DNA of 64,000 nucleotides from Flavobacterium sp. (lineage in GTDB: Bacteria > Bacteroidota > Bacteroidia > Flavobacteriales > Flavobacteriaceae): NCBI RefSeq assembly GCF_027531905.1, contig NZ_JAPZSU010000021.1:57842-121841 (forward strand), read 5' to 3'. Below the pieces are notes generated by a model that saw nothing but the letters and a program-made list of their open reading frames with translations, did no database searches and was not told where the DNA came from. The position numbers and the translations under genes were made by a program. This document shows, one piece after another, positions 52,331 through 63,200 of the stretch; the first letter of the stretch is position 1; each line of letters begins with the position of its first letter.

Positions 52331-53294
52331 AGTTATTAAAATTGAATTGATCTAAATCGTAAAATAAAATTTCGCTAGGAGATTCTTTGGTGTTTTCTTG
52401 CAAATCCGAAGCCATTTCTAACAAATCTGAAGAAGAAATCGCTTCTAATTTCAAAATGTCATTTTCTTGATAAAAAACTCCATTTTTGTAATTTGATTGT
52501 ATGACTCTAAAATATTTTTCGCTTTCACGTTTAAAATTTTTATCCTTTACTAAATCAGCAACGCTCAGTTTAGCACGAACACCTATTACTTTTTGGTTTT
52601 GAATATGAATAAACCAAGAATAAATAGGCAATGCAAAATTGAGTGGTAGCGGATATTTCTTTAAACTTTCCAAATACTTTTCGGCAATGTTTCGGTCATA
52701 AATAGAATTGAGTGAATCAGGAGCAATTTTTCCCATGTTGTAATACATCAAAACCCCCGAATCTACATTAGGGATTTTGGTTTTTTTGAAATATTTTACT
52801 TGATGCAATCGGATGGTTGCTGAAATTCTTTTTTGGGATGCCCTTTTAAAAACCTCAACAAACTCCAAGTAGCGTTCTTTGGTTCTCAATGTCCAATCGC
52901 AATCTAGCTGAATCTCTTGACAAGCTATCCCATTAGCAGTATTAATTCTTGTGATTAAATCGGCTGTTTTATGCGCTACCTCTTTTACAACAATTGTTGA
53001 ATCTAAAAAAATCTGATTCTTGATGTACACCACAGGAACTACTGTGAATTGCTTAATAGGCGTTTTAAAATGAATCGGACTTGTGGGATAAACTTGATGA
53101 GCAGCAACATCTAGAGTAAGATCAAAATAACGCACATAGAGTTTTTGGACGTTGTTTTGAGCCAATACTGCTTGTTCTTTTGGGTTTAATTCAAAAATGG
53201 TTTTCCAATAATAAAAGGATATAGCCGGTTTTTTGCTAGGTTGGCAAGCCAAAAGCAAAAGTAATAAAAGCGTAAAACCCAATTTATTTTTCAA
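52290..53294 (-). CDS. Lipoprotein of unknown function coupled to the next gene
   Basis: The 334-residue lipoprotein has the signal MKNKLGFTLLLLLLLAC with the cysteine at 17. No domain is recognised with confidence. Segments such as QEIQLDCDWTLRTKERYLEF (near residue 125), ISATIRLHQVKYFKK and GVLMYYNMGKIAPDS recall a TIM-barrel glycosidase-like layout. In such folds an Asp/Glu-containing strand is followed by a YN strand. This is speculative. Its last 41 bp overlap the start of the 768-residue protein gene. Confidence 0.75.
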   Translation of the reverse strand: MKNKLGFTLLLLLLLACQPSKKPAISFYYWKTIFELNPKEQAVLAQNNVQKLYVRYFDLTLDVAAHQVYPTSPIHFKTPIKQFTVVPVVYIKNQIFLDSTIVVKEVAHKTADLITRINTANGIACQEIQLDCDWTLRTKERYLEFVEVFKRASQKRISATIRLHQVKYFKKTKIPNVDSGVLMYYNMGKIAPDSLNSIYDRNIAEKYLESLKKYPLPLNFALPIYSWFIHIQNQKVIGVRAKLSVADLVKDKNFKRESEKYFRVIQSNYKNGVFYQENDILKLEAISSSDLLEMASDLQENTKESPSEILFYDLDQFNFNNYEKSIFEQVIAVF

Positions 53295-53455
53295 AAGTAA
53301 TATTCCTTAAAAGTATTTAGCAAATATATTAATAACCAGCACGTAAAACACGAAAAGGCTAATTTTTACTATAAATGATATGCCAATAAATCGCTAAATA
53401 ATTTCGATTACAGTAAATATAATTGTTATTTTGTACTTTCTAATGTTAAACTAAT

Positions 53456-55114
53456 ATGTCACCATCCAACTACCGCTTTCTTTTGTTCCTTTTTCTTTTC
53501 GTTTGCATTGGCTGTGCCAAAAAAGGAAATATCACAGGTGGTTTGAAAGATACCATTGCCCCAACACTTAAGATTAGTTTCCCAGAAAATTATAGTACCA
53601 ATTTTAAAGGGAATCAAATCAAACTCACTTTTGATGAATACATCAAACTGAAAGGGCTGGAAAAACAACTCATCGTTTCGCCTCCAATGAAAAATGAGCC
53701 GTTAATTATCCCATCAACTGTAACGAAATACCTCACGATTCAAATCAAAGACACTTTACAACCCAATACGACATATAGTTTTAATTTTGGACAAAGTATT
53801 ACCGACAACAACGAAGGCAATCCTTTGAACCAATTCAAGTATGTTTTCTCTACAGGACCCTATATCGATTCGCTAGCCCTTGGCGGAAGAGTGAAAGATG
53901 CTCTTGAGAAAGAAGTAGAATCGTTTGTTTCTGTGATGTTGTATGAAGTGAATGAAAAATTCAAAGATTCAGTAGTGTACACTAGTCCACCAAGATACAT
54001 TACCAATACATTGGATAGTTTAAAGACGTTTCGTTTAGAAAATCTAAAGGCGGGAAAATACCTTTTGGTAGCTATGAAAGACCGCAATAACAACAATAAA
54101 TTCAATCCCAAAACAGACAAAATTGGATTTCACAAACAGTTCGTAACCATCCCAAACGATACGGTGTATGAAATTGAATTATTCAAAGAAGTGCTTCCGT
54201 TTAAAACGTACAAACCCTACCAAGCCTCAGGCAATCGATTGGTAGTGGGATATGATGGCAAACAAGATTTTTCGAAATCAAAACCTAAAATTACCTTGAA
54301 AAACAATACCCAAATCCTTGAAAGTATTGTTACACAATTTCCCAAAAAAGACTCCCTTCAAGTATGGTATAAGCCAATAAAAGCAGATTCCCTTTTGATG
54401 AATATCAAGAAAGAAGCTTACGCAAATGATTTTAGTGTAAAAATCAAAAATCAGAAAAAGGACACCCTCAGCATCAGTGCTGTTCAGTCTGGGATTTTGA
54501 ATATGAGAGATCAGTTCACTTTGGAATCCTCCACACCATTGGTTAAAATTGATCCAACTAAAATAAAATTAACCGATGCCGCTGCCAAAGTCGTAGCATT
54601 CACCCACCAATATGATGATTTTCATCAAAAATTGGTTTTTGATTTCAAAAAAGCACCTACTGAAAAATATGAATTTAAATTGCTTCCTGGTGCTTTGACT
54701 GACTTTTTTGAAAAATCGAATGACACCTTAACCTATAAACTCAACACCCGAAGCGAAGCAGATTATGGAAACTTAACGGTTGTTTTAAGCAATGCCAAAC
54801 GATTCCCGATCATTGTAGAGTTGACGGACAGCAAAGGAGAGGTTTTGGCTACTGCATTTACACTAAAAGAGAATAGAGTAGTTTTTACTTCACTTGAGCC
54901 TGCCAAATATACCCTAAGAGCTATCTATGACGATAATAATAATCAAAAATACGATTCGGGTAATTTCTTAGAAAAAAGACAGTCCGAAGAAGTCATCTAT
55001 TTCTCTAAAGAAGTAGATGTTCGAGCCAACTGGGAAGTAGAACAATCCTTTGATTTGAGCATCCCTTACAGTCCCGAACCTAAAAAGAAAGACGAAAAAA
55101 ACAAGAAAAAATAG
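53456..55114 (+). CDS. Lipoprotein with N-terminal Ig-like (Big_5) domain
   Basis: The 552-residue protein starts with the lipoprotein signal NYRFLLFLFLFVCIGC. A Big_5-type Ig-like domain follows (residues ~35-130), with IAPTLKISFPEN, NQIKLTFDEYIKLKGL, VSPPMKNEP, PNTTYSFNFGQSI. Middle and C-terminal parts contain repeated beta-sandwich-like stretches and two DxNxNxKxD-like calcium-loop patterns (KDRNNNNKFNPKTDK near 210 and YDDNNNQKYDSGN near 495). The tail is lysine-rich. Bacteroidota have many such surface lipoproteins; the binding partner is unknown. The Coa1-like gene follows after 3 bp. Confidence 0.82.
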   Translation: MSPSNYRFLLFLFLFVCIGCAKKGNITGGLKDTIAPTLKISFPENYSTNFKGNQIKLTFDEYIKLKGLEKQLIVSPPMKNEPLIIPSTVTKYLTIQIKDTLQPNTTYSFNFGQSITDNNEGNPLNQFKYVFSTGPYIDSLALGGRVKDALEKEVESFVSVMLYEVNEKFKDSVVYTSPPRYITNTLDSLKTFRLENLKAGKYLLVAMKDRNNNNKFNPKTDKIGFHKQFVTIPNDTVYEIELFKEVLPFKTYKPYQASGNRLVVGYDGKQDFSKSKPKITLKNNTQILESIVTQFPKKDSLQVWYKPIKADSLLMNIKKEAYANDFSVKIKNQKKDTLSISAVQSGILNMRDQFTLESSTPLVKIDPTKIKLTDAAAKVVAFTHQYDDFHQKLVFDFKKAPTEKYEFKLLPGALTDFFEKSNDTLTYKLNTRSEADYGNLTVVLSNAKRFPIIVELTDSKGEVLATAFTLKENRVVFTSLEPAKYTLRAIYDDNNNQKYDSGNFLEKRQSEEVIYFSKEVDVRANWEVEQSFDLSIPYSPEPKKKDEKNKKK

Positions 55115-55117
55115 CAC

Positions 55118-55549
55118 ATGGAAAATAATAATATTGAAGGTTCTTCATGGGCGAAAAGAAATTGGAAATGGCTACTTCCAGCCACAATTACAATCCTATT
55201 TTTGACTTTTTATGCTATTATTCCAGTCTTGAGCAACGAAGCCCCTCAAATCATCAAAGCCTATTCTGATACTAAAGTTTTTGAAAAAGCAATTGAAATA
55301 GCCAATGCCAATTCGGAAGTTAAAACCACAATAGGTACCATTGAAGCCATCGATAAATTAGCCATTTTGGAAGGCAATATTGTTTATGCTAATAACGATA
55401 CTTCTATTGCATCGACCATTAGAGTCAAAGGAAATCATAATCAGGGAAAAATGGATTTTACAGCCAACAAAAAAGGAAGTGAATGGATTTTTCAAAAGAT
55501 AACGGTACGGTGCAAAAATGCAGAAAAAGTAATTCATGTGATTGAATAA
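55118..55549 (+). CDS. Cytochrome c oxidase assembly factor Coa1-like protein
   Basis: The 143-residue protein has one N-terminal membrane helix (NWKWLLPATITILFLTFYAI, residues ~15-35). The periplasmic domain resembles the Coa1/Tim21 fold: a helix AYSDTKVFEKAIEIANANSE, then strands ending FQKITVRCKNAEKVIHV. In mitochondria Coa1 helps early COX1 maturation. Bacterial members are unstudied, so the cytochrome oxidase link is by homology only. It is coupled to the upstream Big_5 lipoprotein gene (3-bp gap). Confidence 0.7.
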   Translation: MENNNIEGSSWAKRNWKWLLPATITILFLTFYAIIPVLSNEAPQIIKAYSDTKVFEKAIEIANANSEVKTTIGTIEAIDKLAILEGNIVYANNDTSIASTIRVKGNHNQGKMDFTANKKGSEWIFQKITVRCKNAEKVIHVIE

Positions 55550-55567
55550 AGCGAATTCTTACTCACT

Positions 55568-56332
55568 TTACTTGATCTCAAAAGCATCTTTATCATTCAA
55601 GAAACCTAGTTTTTGTCTCGTTTCCACTAATGTATTTTTATCTAAAGAAGCTATAAAAACACCTTCAGATTCTTGTGGCTCTACAATGTCGCGACCCAAA
55701 TAATCTTGCACTTGCGAATGCCCGTTATAAACATGATGATTAGCGTCTACTCCTATCCTATTCACTCCAATTGTATAACACATATTTTCAATCGCCCGAG
55801 CTTTGAGTAAAGCGTCCCAAGCGTTAATTCGTGTATTGGGCCAGTTCGCTATATAAAGTAAGACATCGTAATCCTCTACATTACGGGCAAAAACAGGAAA
55901 ACGCAAATCATAACAAATCAGTGGACAAATTTTCCAACCCAAATAATCTATGATTATTTTTTCTTTGCCCGCAGTATACTTTTTATCTTCTCCTGCCAAG
56001 GTAAATAAGTGTCTCTTGTCATAAAACTGTACTTCTCCCGAAGGAAAAACAAACACCAATCGGTTATAGAAATTTCCTTTCTCCGTAATAACCAAACTCC
56101 CAGTGATGGCTGCATTTTTTAGTTTAGCCAACTCTTGCAACCATACCATCGTTTCGCCTTGCATCGGTTCCGCAACCCAATCAGGATGCATCGTAAAACC
56201 TGAAGTAAACATTTCTGGCAGTACAATTAGATCAACTGGTTCATCAATGGTATTGATTTTTTCTTCGAAATGAATTCGATTCGCTGCTGGATTTTCCCAG
56301 GTTAAGGGAGATTGTAGGATGGCTGTTTTCAT
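55568..56332 (-). CDS. Carbon-nitrogen hydrolase (omega-amidase/YafV-like)
   Basis: The 254-residue nitrilase-superfamily enzyme has Glu in LIVLPEMFTSGFTMHPDWVA near residue 40, Lys in FYDKRHLFTLAGED near 105 and the nucleophile Cys in WKICPLICYDLRFPVFARN near 140. DVLLYIANWPNTRINAWDAL and NHVYNGHSQVQDYLGR follow. This pattern (TSGF after the Glu, YDLRFPV) is that of YafV/NIT2 omega-amidases, which hydrolyse alpha-ketoglutaramate and act in metabolite repair. It is a single convergent gene. Confidence 0.9.
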   Translation of the reverse strand: MKTAILQSPLTWENPAANRIHFEEKINTIDEPVDLIVLPEMFTSGFTMHPDWVAEPMQGETMVWLQELAKLKNAAITGSLVITEKGNFYNRLVFVFPSGEVQFYDKRHLFTLAGEDKKYTAGKEKIIIDYLGWKICPLICYDLRFPVFARNVEDYDVLLYIANWPNTRINAWDALLKARAIENMCYTIGVNRIGVDANHHVYNGHSQVQDYLGRDIVEPQESEGVFIASLDKNTLVETRQKLGFLNDKDAFEIK

Positions 56333-56588
56333 GAATATTTAGGACTACTTTTTCGAAATTTTTACAGGTTTTTTTCAAACAAACAAGGTAAGCTATTTTA
56401 TGATATGACGAACAAAATCGCGATCGCTTTACCATTGAATTCCAAATTTTATATAAAATAAAATAGCACATATTGAATTAAAACAGCCTTAGAATATTGA
56501 TGACGCAAAAAAATTGCGAAATAATAAAATGTATTATTTACATTTTAAAAATAAATTGATCAATAAAAACCATGAAAAATTATATAAT

Positions 56589-56999
56589 ATGAAAATTTAG
56601 TTATTATTTCTATTAATTGTTGGAGGAATATCACTCACAACAAGTACAACCAACGCTGCAATAACAAAACTCAATTTGCAACAAAAAAGCAAAAAAATTG
56701 ATATTACTGGTCAAGTCTTCGATCAAGATAGCGGCCTGCCAATCGCTGGTGCTATTGTAGAAGCAATAAGCAATAGCAAAATAACGACAATCTCTAATTT
56801 TGACGGAGAATTCAAACTTAGTTTACCAGAGAACGAAACACATATTGTTATTAGTTTTATGGGATATGCAAAAGCAGAAGTTGCAGTAGATGGCGCAAAC
56901 GAATTACAAATTTCATTAAAGCATGCCGAAAATGTTTTAGATCAAGTAATCGTTACTGCGTTAGGCGTGAAAAACACTAATAAGTCAGTCGCTTATTGA
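56589..56999 (+). pseudogene. SusC/RagA-like TonB-dependent receptor, N-terminal remnant with a stop in the signal peptide
   Basis: The frame starts at ATG 56589 but has TAG at 56598-56600, inside what would be a signal peptide (LLFLLIVGGISLTTSTTNA). It then stays open to TGA 56997-56999. The segment from ITGQVFDQDSGLPIAGAIVE to VIVTALGVK is the carboxypeptidase-like and TonB-box-adjacent start of SusC outer-membrane receptors. These are normally about 1000 residues; here only ~115 remain, followed directly by unrelated sequence. An ATG at 56676 could start a truncated frame but without export signal or barrel it would not function. Confidence 0.82.
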
Positions 57000-57000
57000 G

Positions 57001-57180
57001 CGAATTGGTTTGTATTTTGTTGAATCGGGCAATCAAATAAGGCAATCACAAGTGATCTACGACCGAAGCAATTCATTCTTTGCAACCATTGCATCGGGAC
57101 AAATTAATTGGAAGAAAGCTTTAGATGGCGCCACTCATTTTCACTGGTCTGGTATAATAATTGAAACCGATAAAACGTAA
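57001..57180 (+). pseudogene. Fragment of a PfkB-type sugar kinase (KdgK-like)
   Basis: In the frame starting at 57001 about 59 codons read RIGLYFVESGNQIRQSQVIY, then DRSNSFFATIASGQINWKKA and THFHWSGIII, ending at TAA 57178-57180. GLYFxExG, VxYDRxxSxF, IxWxxxxxxAxxFHxSGI is the segment before the phosphate-binding loop in 2-keto-3-deoxygluconate kinases. The N-terminal ~90 residues and the whole catalytic C-terminal half are missing and there is no start codon. It directly follows the SusC remnant, so one deletion probably removed the sequence between them. Confidence 0.72.
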
Positions 57181-57212
57181 AACAGCATCAAAAAAATTTG
57201 ATGCTGTTTTAA
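57181..57212. terminator. Bidirectional terminator between the kinase remnant and the S8 protease
   Basis: AACAGCATCAAA (57181-57192) pairs with TTTGATGCTGTT (57197-57208), bordered by A and T runs. It lies 50 bp past the protease stop codon on the opposite strand. Confidence 0.8.
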
Positions 57213-57262
57213 TAAATTTAAATCTATCTAATAATCCGTGTCATTAATTTGAGCTAGTCTTA

Positions 57263-60200
57263 TTAAAGTACAATTACTTTCTCAGTAGCTACTTTACCGT
57301 TTTCTTCTACCTTTAGTATATAAACTCCTTTAGGAAGTTTTGACACATTTAATTCTGTACTATCTGTTTTCAAAGTTAAAACTTGTTTTCCAGAACTATC
57401 AAAAAACGAAATGTTTTTTAAACTATTTGCCGTTGTAGTTATAAATACTTTACCTCCAATTATTGGATTTGGATAAATTCTAAAACCCTGAATTGAATTA
57501 GAAGGCACATCTAAATTACAAGCAGCATCTGTCACATTCACATTACGAATTACTACCGTTTCATTGTTTAAAGCATCTTTTACTGTGTAATTTAAGGTAT
57601 ATTGACCTATAACATTTACATCAACAGTTCCTGTAACAATAACTGATGAAGTTAAATCAACATTTAAATTATCCTTAGCTGTAAATCCTTTTTCAATATA
57701 AGTACAACCTTTTCCAACAATAACGTTATCATCTCCCAGTAATACAATACTAGGTTTTGCTCTTTGAATAGCAATTGTCCATTTTTCAATTGTCCCTTTT
57801 TGTGATACAATATTATATTCTATAGGGGCTAAATAATTCAACGATGTAACTCCGCTGTTTTGAATATACGTTCCTATACGAGTTTGAGCTGCTTCAGAAA
57901 CCTGAAAAACAGGAACTAAAGCATTTAAAGTTGCATTATTATTTACCAAAACTTCAACCGTTTTTTTGACACTATCAATATTAGCAGTCCCAACTTGATT
58001 TGCTACGGAATATTTCACAAACTTTGCTTCTGCGTTTTTAGCATCCACATTAACCATATAAGTCGTTTTAGAAAGTTTATTTTCTGAAACTACGGTAACC
58101 AAAACACTATTTGAATAATCGAGTTCAGATGTTAATGAAGCTAACTGTTCTACATTATCTATGAACAATTGTGCTCCAGGAGAAATTTCAAAATTAGCTT
58201 TCAATTTAGAAACATCAATCCCAAAAGGAATATCTATTGATGCGTTAGCTCCTGAGATAACAGTTGAAATTTCCTGAGATAATCCTAAATTATTTTCTGT
58301 TTTAAATGTATAACTTAATAGTTTACTCTGATCATTTAATCCCGTAATTACTTTTATAGTATAACTTTCTGTAATTCCCTCGTTAAATCCAACTCCTTCT
58401 ATTGTAAAAGTTACAGGATTTGTAAAATCATTAGTTGTCACACCACTTACCTGAGTTACTCCGTTTATTTTAGCTATAGAATTCATAGAAGCATTAAATA
58501 CTGTAATAGCCTTAGTAACATCTATACCGTTCTTTAACAATACAGTATATGTTTTGGTAGCTAAATCATAAGACACTGAAAGCTGGTCTTTTAATTCTAA
58601 ACTTTGTAAAAGAGTTGGAGTGTTCCAGAATTTCCCTTCACCTAATCCATCAGTATTTGCATTTATAACAGTAGCAGTATTATCTCTTGCCGTAGTATCA
58701 TAAACAAATTGTTTATCACCTTCAGCAAAAGAATAATATGCTAACAATCCCGCTTCATTACCAATATATTTAGTCATTGAATTAGCTGAAATCTCTGCTT
58801 GAGTTTTAACTCCAGACCATATACGTACTTCATCAATATTCCCATCTAATCCGCGTGTCAAGGAATTATTTCCACCTATATATGCTGGCAGGGTAGCATT
58901 TGTTGTAGCAGCTGCAGCCGTTCCTGTAGCGGTAAAAGGTACAGCAACCCCGTCAATGTACATAGTGTAAACATTGGTTGCACTTACTGAAAAGGCAACA
59001 TGATGCCATTTATTTAGTTGTACTGAATTTAATCCAGTATTAATCACATAAGTTCCTGATGCTGTTGTAATTGATAATACTAAGCTGTTTTCTTTATACG
59101 TTGAATTATTATTTGTATGAACAAATAGATTAACTCTTGATTTATCAAAAATTCTACCAAAAATTGTTGGTTTTTTTCTATTAACCCAAGCCTCAAATGT
59201 ATAGTTATTTGTTAAATCTAAACCAGGATTATTATCAGCTATCAAATAATCATCAATACCGTCAAAAGTTCCCACCACATTCTTATTTGCATTTGCAACA
59301 TGAGATAAAGTAATGGATTTAGAGTCATTACTAACATCAGTGTCGTTAACTAATTTTGTGTAAACTTGAATGGTATAGTCTCCAACCGCGCCTAAATCAG
59401 CTTTAGTAGTAAATGTAATTGTAGCTGTAGCACCTGGGTTAATTGCTGCTACTTGATTTTGAACTACTTCAGGACCGCCATTAATTCTGTAAGCAACAGG
59501 GAAATTAGAAACTGCTGTATTAGAAAAATTTCGTATCTGCGCTGACACTATAACTGGTTTCATACCGAGTTTTACTGGCGCTGATATTCTTTCAATACTT
59601 ACATTTGCATCTGTAAAAGGAAGAACATTAATTGTGTATTCCTCTACTTCAAAATCTTCTCTCGAACTCGTTAAACCATCAAAAGTTGGACCTAAATTCA
59701 CATTAAAATATTCATTTGGTGAACGAAACATGTGAACTACTCGCATTAACTTTTCACCAGCTGTAGTTGTACTTGGAACTGTCACTCCAGCTGCCAATGT
59801 TGTATAATGTCTAAAATTGTGCACACTGGTAGTTGATAAAATCGCAGGAGCTGTTGCTGTATTTAAAGTATTAACCCAAAATGATCCTGCATAAAACTCA
59901 TCCGTTAGATTTCCATCTCCATTCAAATCAATTACTATCATAGTAAAAACTCCAGGAGTGGTTGATATATCTCTAGTAATTGGTCTTTCTGGTTTTATGA
60001 TTGTAATTTCTGGTTGATAAGTAAACCCAGCATAAACAGGAATTTTTATATTTTTAAAATCCGAATATGCTGTTGTTCCTGAGTTATTTATAACATCATT
60101 CCATTTTAATCTCGAAATAGCAAAACCATTTGTATTAATATTGGAAGGTAAATTATTTTTATTATAGACAACTTTAACTAATGTATTATTTGCTGCATTA

Positions 60201-63200
60201 CTATCGGCTATGTCAATACCTGCTCTTATTGAGTATGATGCATCCGTTATAGACAAATCAGATGTATTTATGAAAGTATAACTTATTGTTGATAAAGATT
60301 CAATCGAAGGTATAACTTCAGCAACTTTAACCTGACCATCGATTTGGTAAAAAACAGGAACATTAGTTGCAACTGTTGGAGATAAATTGTTAACACGTAT
60401 TGTAATTGCATTTGAATTTGTTTTTTTTCCAAGAACCTCTGGACTTACAATTGCTGCAATTTCATAGTCAACTTCCACAGGTTTTTGCACACATGAAATA
60501 GTAGCAACCCAACCTTTATCAACTACCTCTGTATCAGAAGTAAATCTAAATGTTAATTGACCGCCAGTAGCTGTTGAAGTTAGGCTAGGTGGTAATGATG
60601 ATCCATCAAATCTCCCAATTAATGGAGATGTCGTTAATGGTCCATTATAAACATATAGAAAATCATATCCTGATTCAACATTAAATTCAGTAAAATCAAC
60701 TTTAATACTGCTTCCTGCCGTCCCAGGGGTAAAAGTAATCGTTTGATTTAATAAATTATTGGCATAATCTGAATACTTAGTTCCACTGTCTGTAAAAGTT
60801 GCTCCACATGTAGTAACCGAACTAATTTTTCCCATAACAATATCTGTGCCTGTATTAAAAACACTTCTAGTTATTGAGTTATTAGTTGGTACAGAATCAT
60901 CCGAAGGTTTAATCGCGCACACTACTTTGTATAAACCTTCTATTGAAAAATCAGCTTTTTGTGTAAAGTTATAAGTAACTTCAGACAAGGGTTCAATAGG
61001 TCCAGGAATTAACTCTAAAACCTCAGTTCCATCATTGATTTTATAAGAAATTGGAACATTACTAATTGCTATTGGAGAAAAATTAAAGATTTTAGCTGAC
61101 ACTGATTCATTTGCAGAAAATCCAGTGTTAGGAGTCAATGCTGTTAAAGCAAGATCATTTGTTACAGCCTCATAAATTTCTACATTATCAACAAAAATAG
61201 TATTGTAAATTGGTGTAGAAGTTGCATCGTTATCCATAACTCCTTCAAACGTAATATTGAATTTTGTTCCAGCTAATGAAGCTAAATTATATGTTAGAGT
61301 TTTAGATGTTGAAGTTGTTATACCTGCGTAAACAGAGGTACCTTCACTACTTGTTACAGGAACACCATTAATTAAAACTCTAAAAAAGTTTTTATTGGCG
61401 GCAACACTATTTTGTTGAATTAAGTCAAACTTTAATCTAATTGCTTTCCCAGATAAATTAGTAGCATCAAATTCGCAGAAAGATAATTTTTTAATATAGT
61501 TGGGATTATTTGTAAAAGCGTTCGTGTTGTTGCTAGTTACCCAAAGTGGTGAACCTGCTGTAGCAGATCCTGACATTTTCACAGCATCCAATGAAGCTAG
61601 ACTAATTGATTCATATCCTATAGTTCCTGTTGAACTTGCTTTAGATAAAGTATAATTAGTTGGCTTTCTTTCATTAAAATTTTCTTTAAAGGGCAAATTA
61701 ATAGCTGTTAGTACAGATCTATCAATTGGATCAACATTGATAGCTCTAGCTCTTTCGGAGGCTAATCCAGTAACTTTATCTATTGAACGGACAGTAAACC
61801 AATTTTCATTTCCGACAGTTAAATTTGTAAACGTATAAGTAGGATCAGTTACAGTAGCAACTACATCAAAAGCATATCCATTTAATTTTAAAACCTCATA
61901 ATTCACACCATCTATAGCATCCCAATCCATCTTATAGGATGATTCTCCGCAAGTTGGAGAAACAATTCTTAAGTTTTCGGGCTCTTTCATTATTGAAAAA
62001 GTTTCTTTAGACTGCACAACTCTACTACCAGCATAAAGACGAATTTTTGCATTAGGAACAACACCTTCAGGTACTTTCCATGCAAAATTCCTTGCTGCAG
62101 ATGGAACATTACTGGCTATGGAAGTATAACTATTTCCACCATCATTTGAATACTCAATGTTGAAAGTTTTCTCTTCACCTTCATAATCCCAACGTATGTA
62201 CTCTGTAGAGCCAGGGTTAAACTTTTCTCCACCAATAGGATAAGTTAAAACTAACTCTGGATTCACATAGTCATATACCACTGAAAACTCTTGAGTGTTT
62301 AATGGTACTTTACTTCCTGTTATGATAATTTTATAAACTCCAGCAGCAGGTTTATCCAAGGTAATTTGTTCAATATTATTTAAATTATCAACCCCTCGTT
62401 TTGCATTTACATTTGGCTGAGTAGCATCTAAAACCCAAGGAAGTGTGGTAACACCATCTTTAACAATTTTAATATCTAAATTATTGACTAATATATCTGT
62501 AACACCTGGAGTTGCTCCAATGTCCGAATAAGCAAGCATTACTTTTAATTGAGTCAAACCCGTAGGTAACAAAATTTCTTTTTCAAAAATTTCTCCATTA
62601 GCAACAGTAGAGGTGAAAAATTTTTTCTCATCTAAGGCCTTAATTGCACGCAAAGCGTTTAAATTTCCAAAACCATATTTATAATCAGGTCCTGGATTAC
62701 CAACATCTTTTGCAGTATTAGAAACCAATGCTTTCATTAATGATGCTAAAGGCTTAGTTGAATAAATATTTTTATATCTCTCATACAGCAATACTAAAGT
62801 TCCAGAAACTCCCGGCGTAGCCATTGAGGTACCACTCATTACTTGGTATGAGTTATTGTAATCTAGTGAATATACACCGGAACCAACAGCAGCTATTTGT
62901 GGTACTAAACGCCCATCAAGTGTAGGTCCAAAACTACTGTAGTTACTAATCAAATCATTTGGATCATTAGCAGCTACATGTAATGCATTTTTTGATGCCT
63001 TAGTTGATGTATTAAACCCACCAGAATACGCTGCTTGAGCATTTCCATTTGAATATACATTTAATAAAAAAGGATATTTTACAGTTACATCATCATCTCC
63101 TCTATCACTAACACTATATCGAGTTGTGTTATACCCCGAAGAGAGTAAAGTACCGTAAGAATTAGAGGTTAGGTCTATATCATCTTTCGCAGCAGCAAAA

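Noticed and set aside
56676..56999. A functional small SusC-like protein starting at ATG 56676
   Set aside because: It lacks an export signal and the entire barrel, while the in-frame upstream sequence with a stop shows decay of a longer gene.
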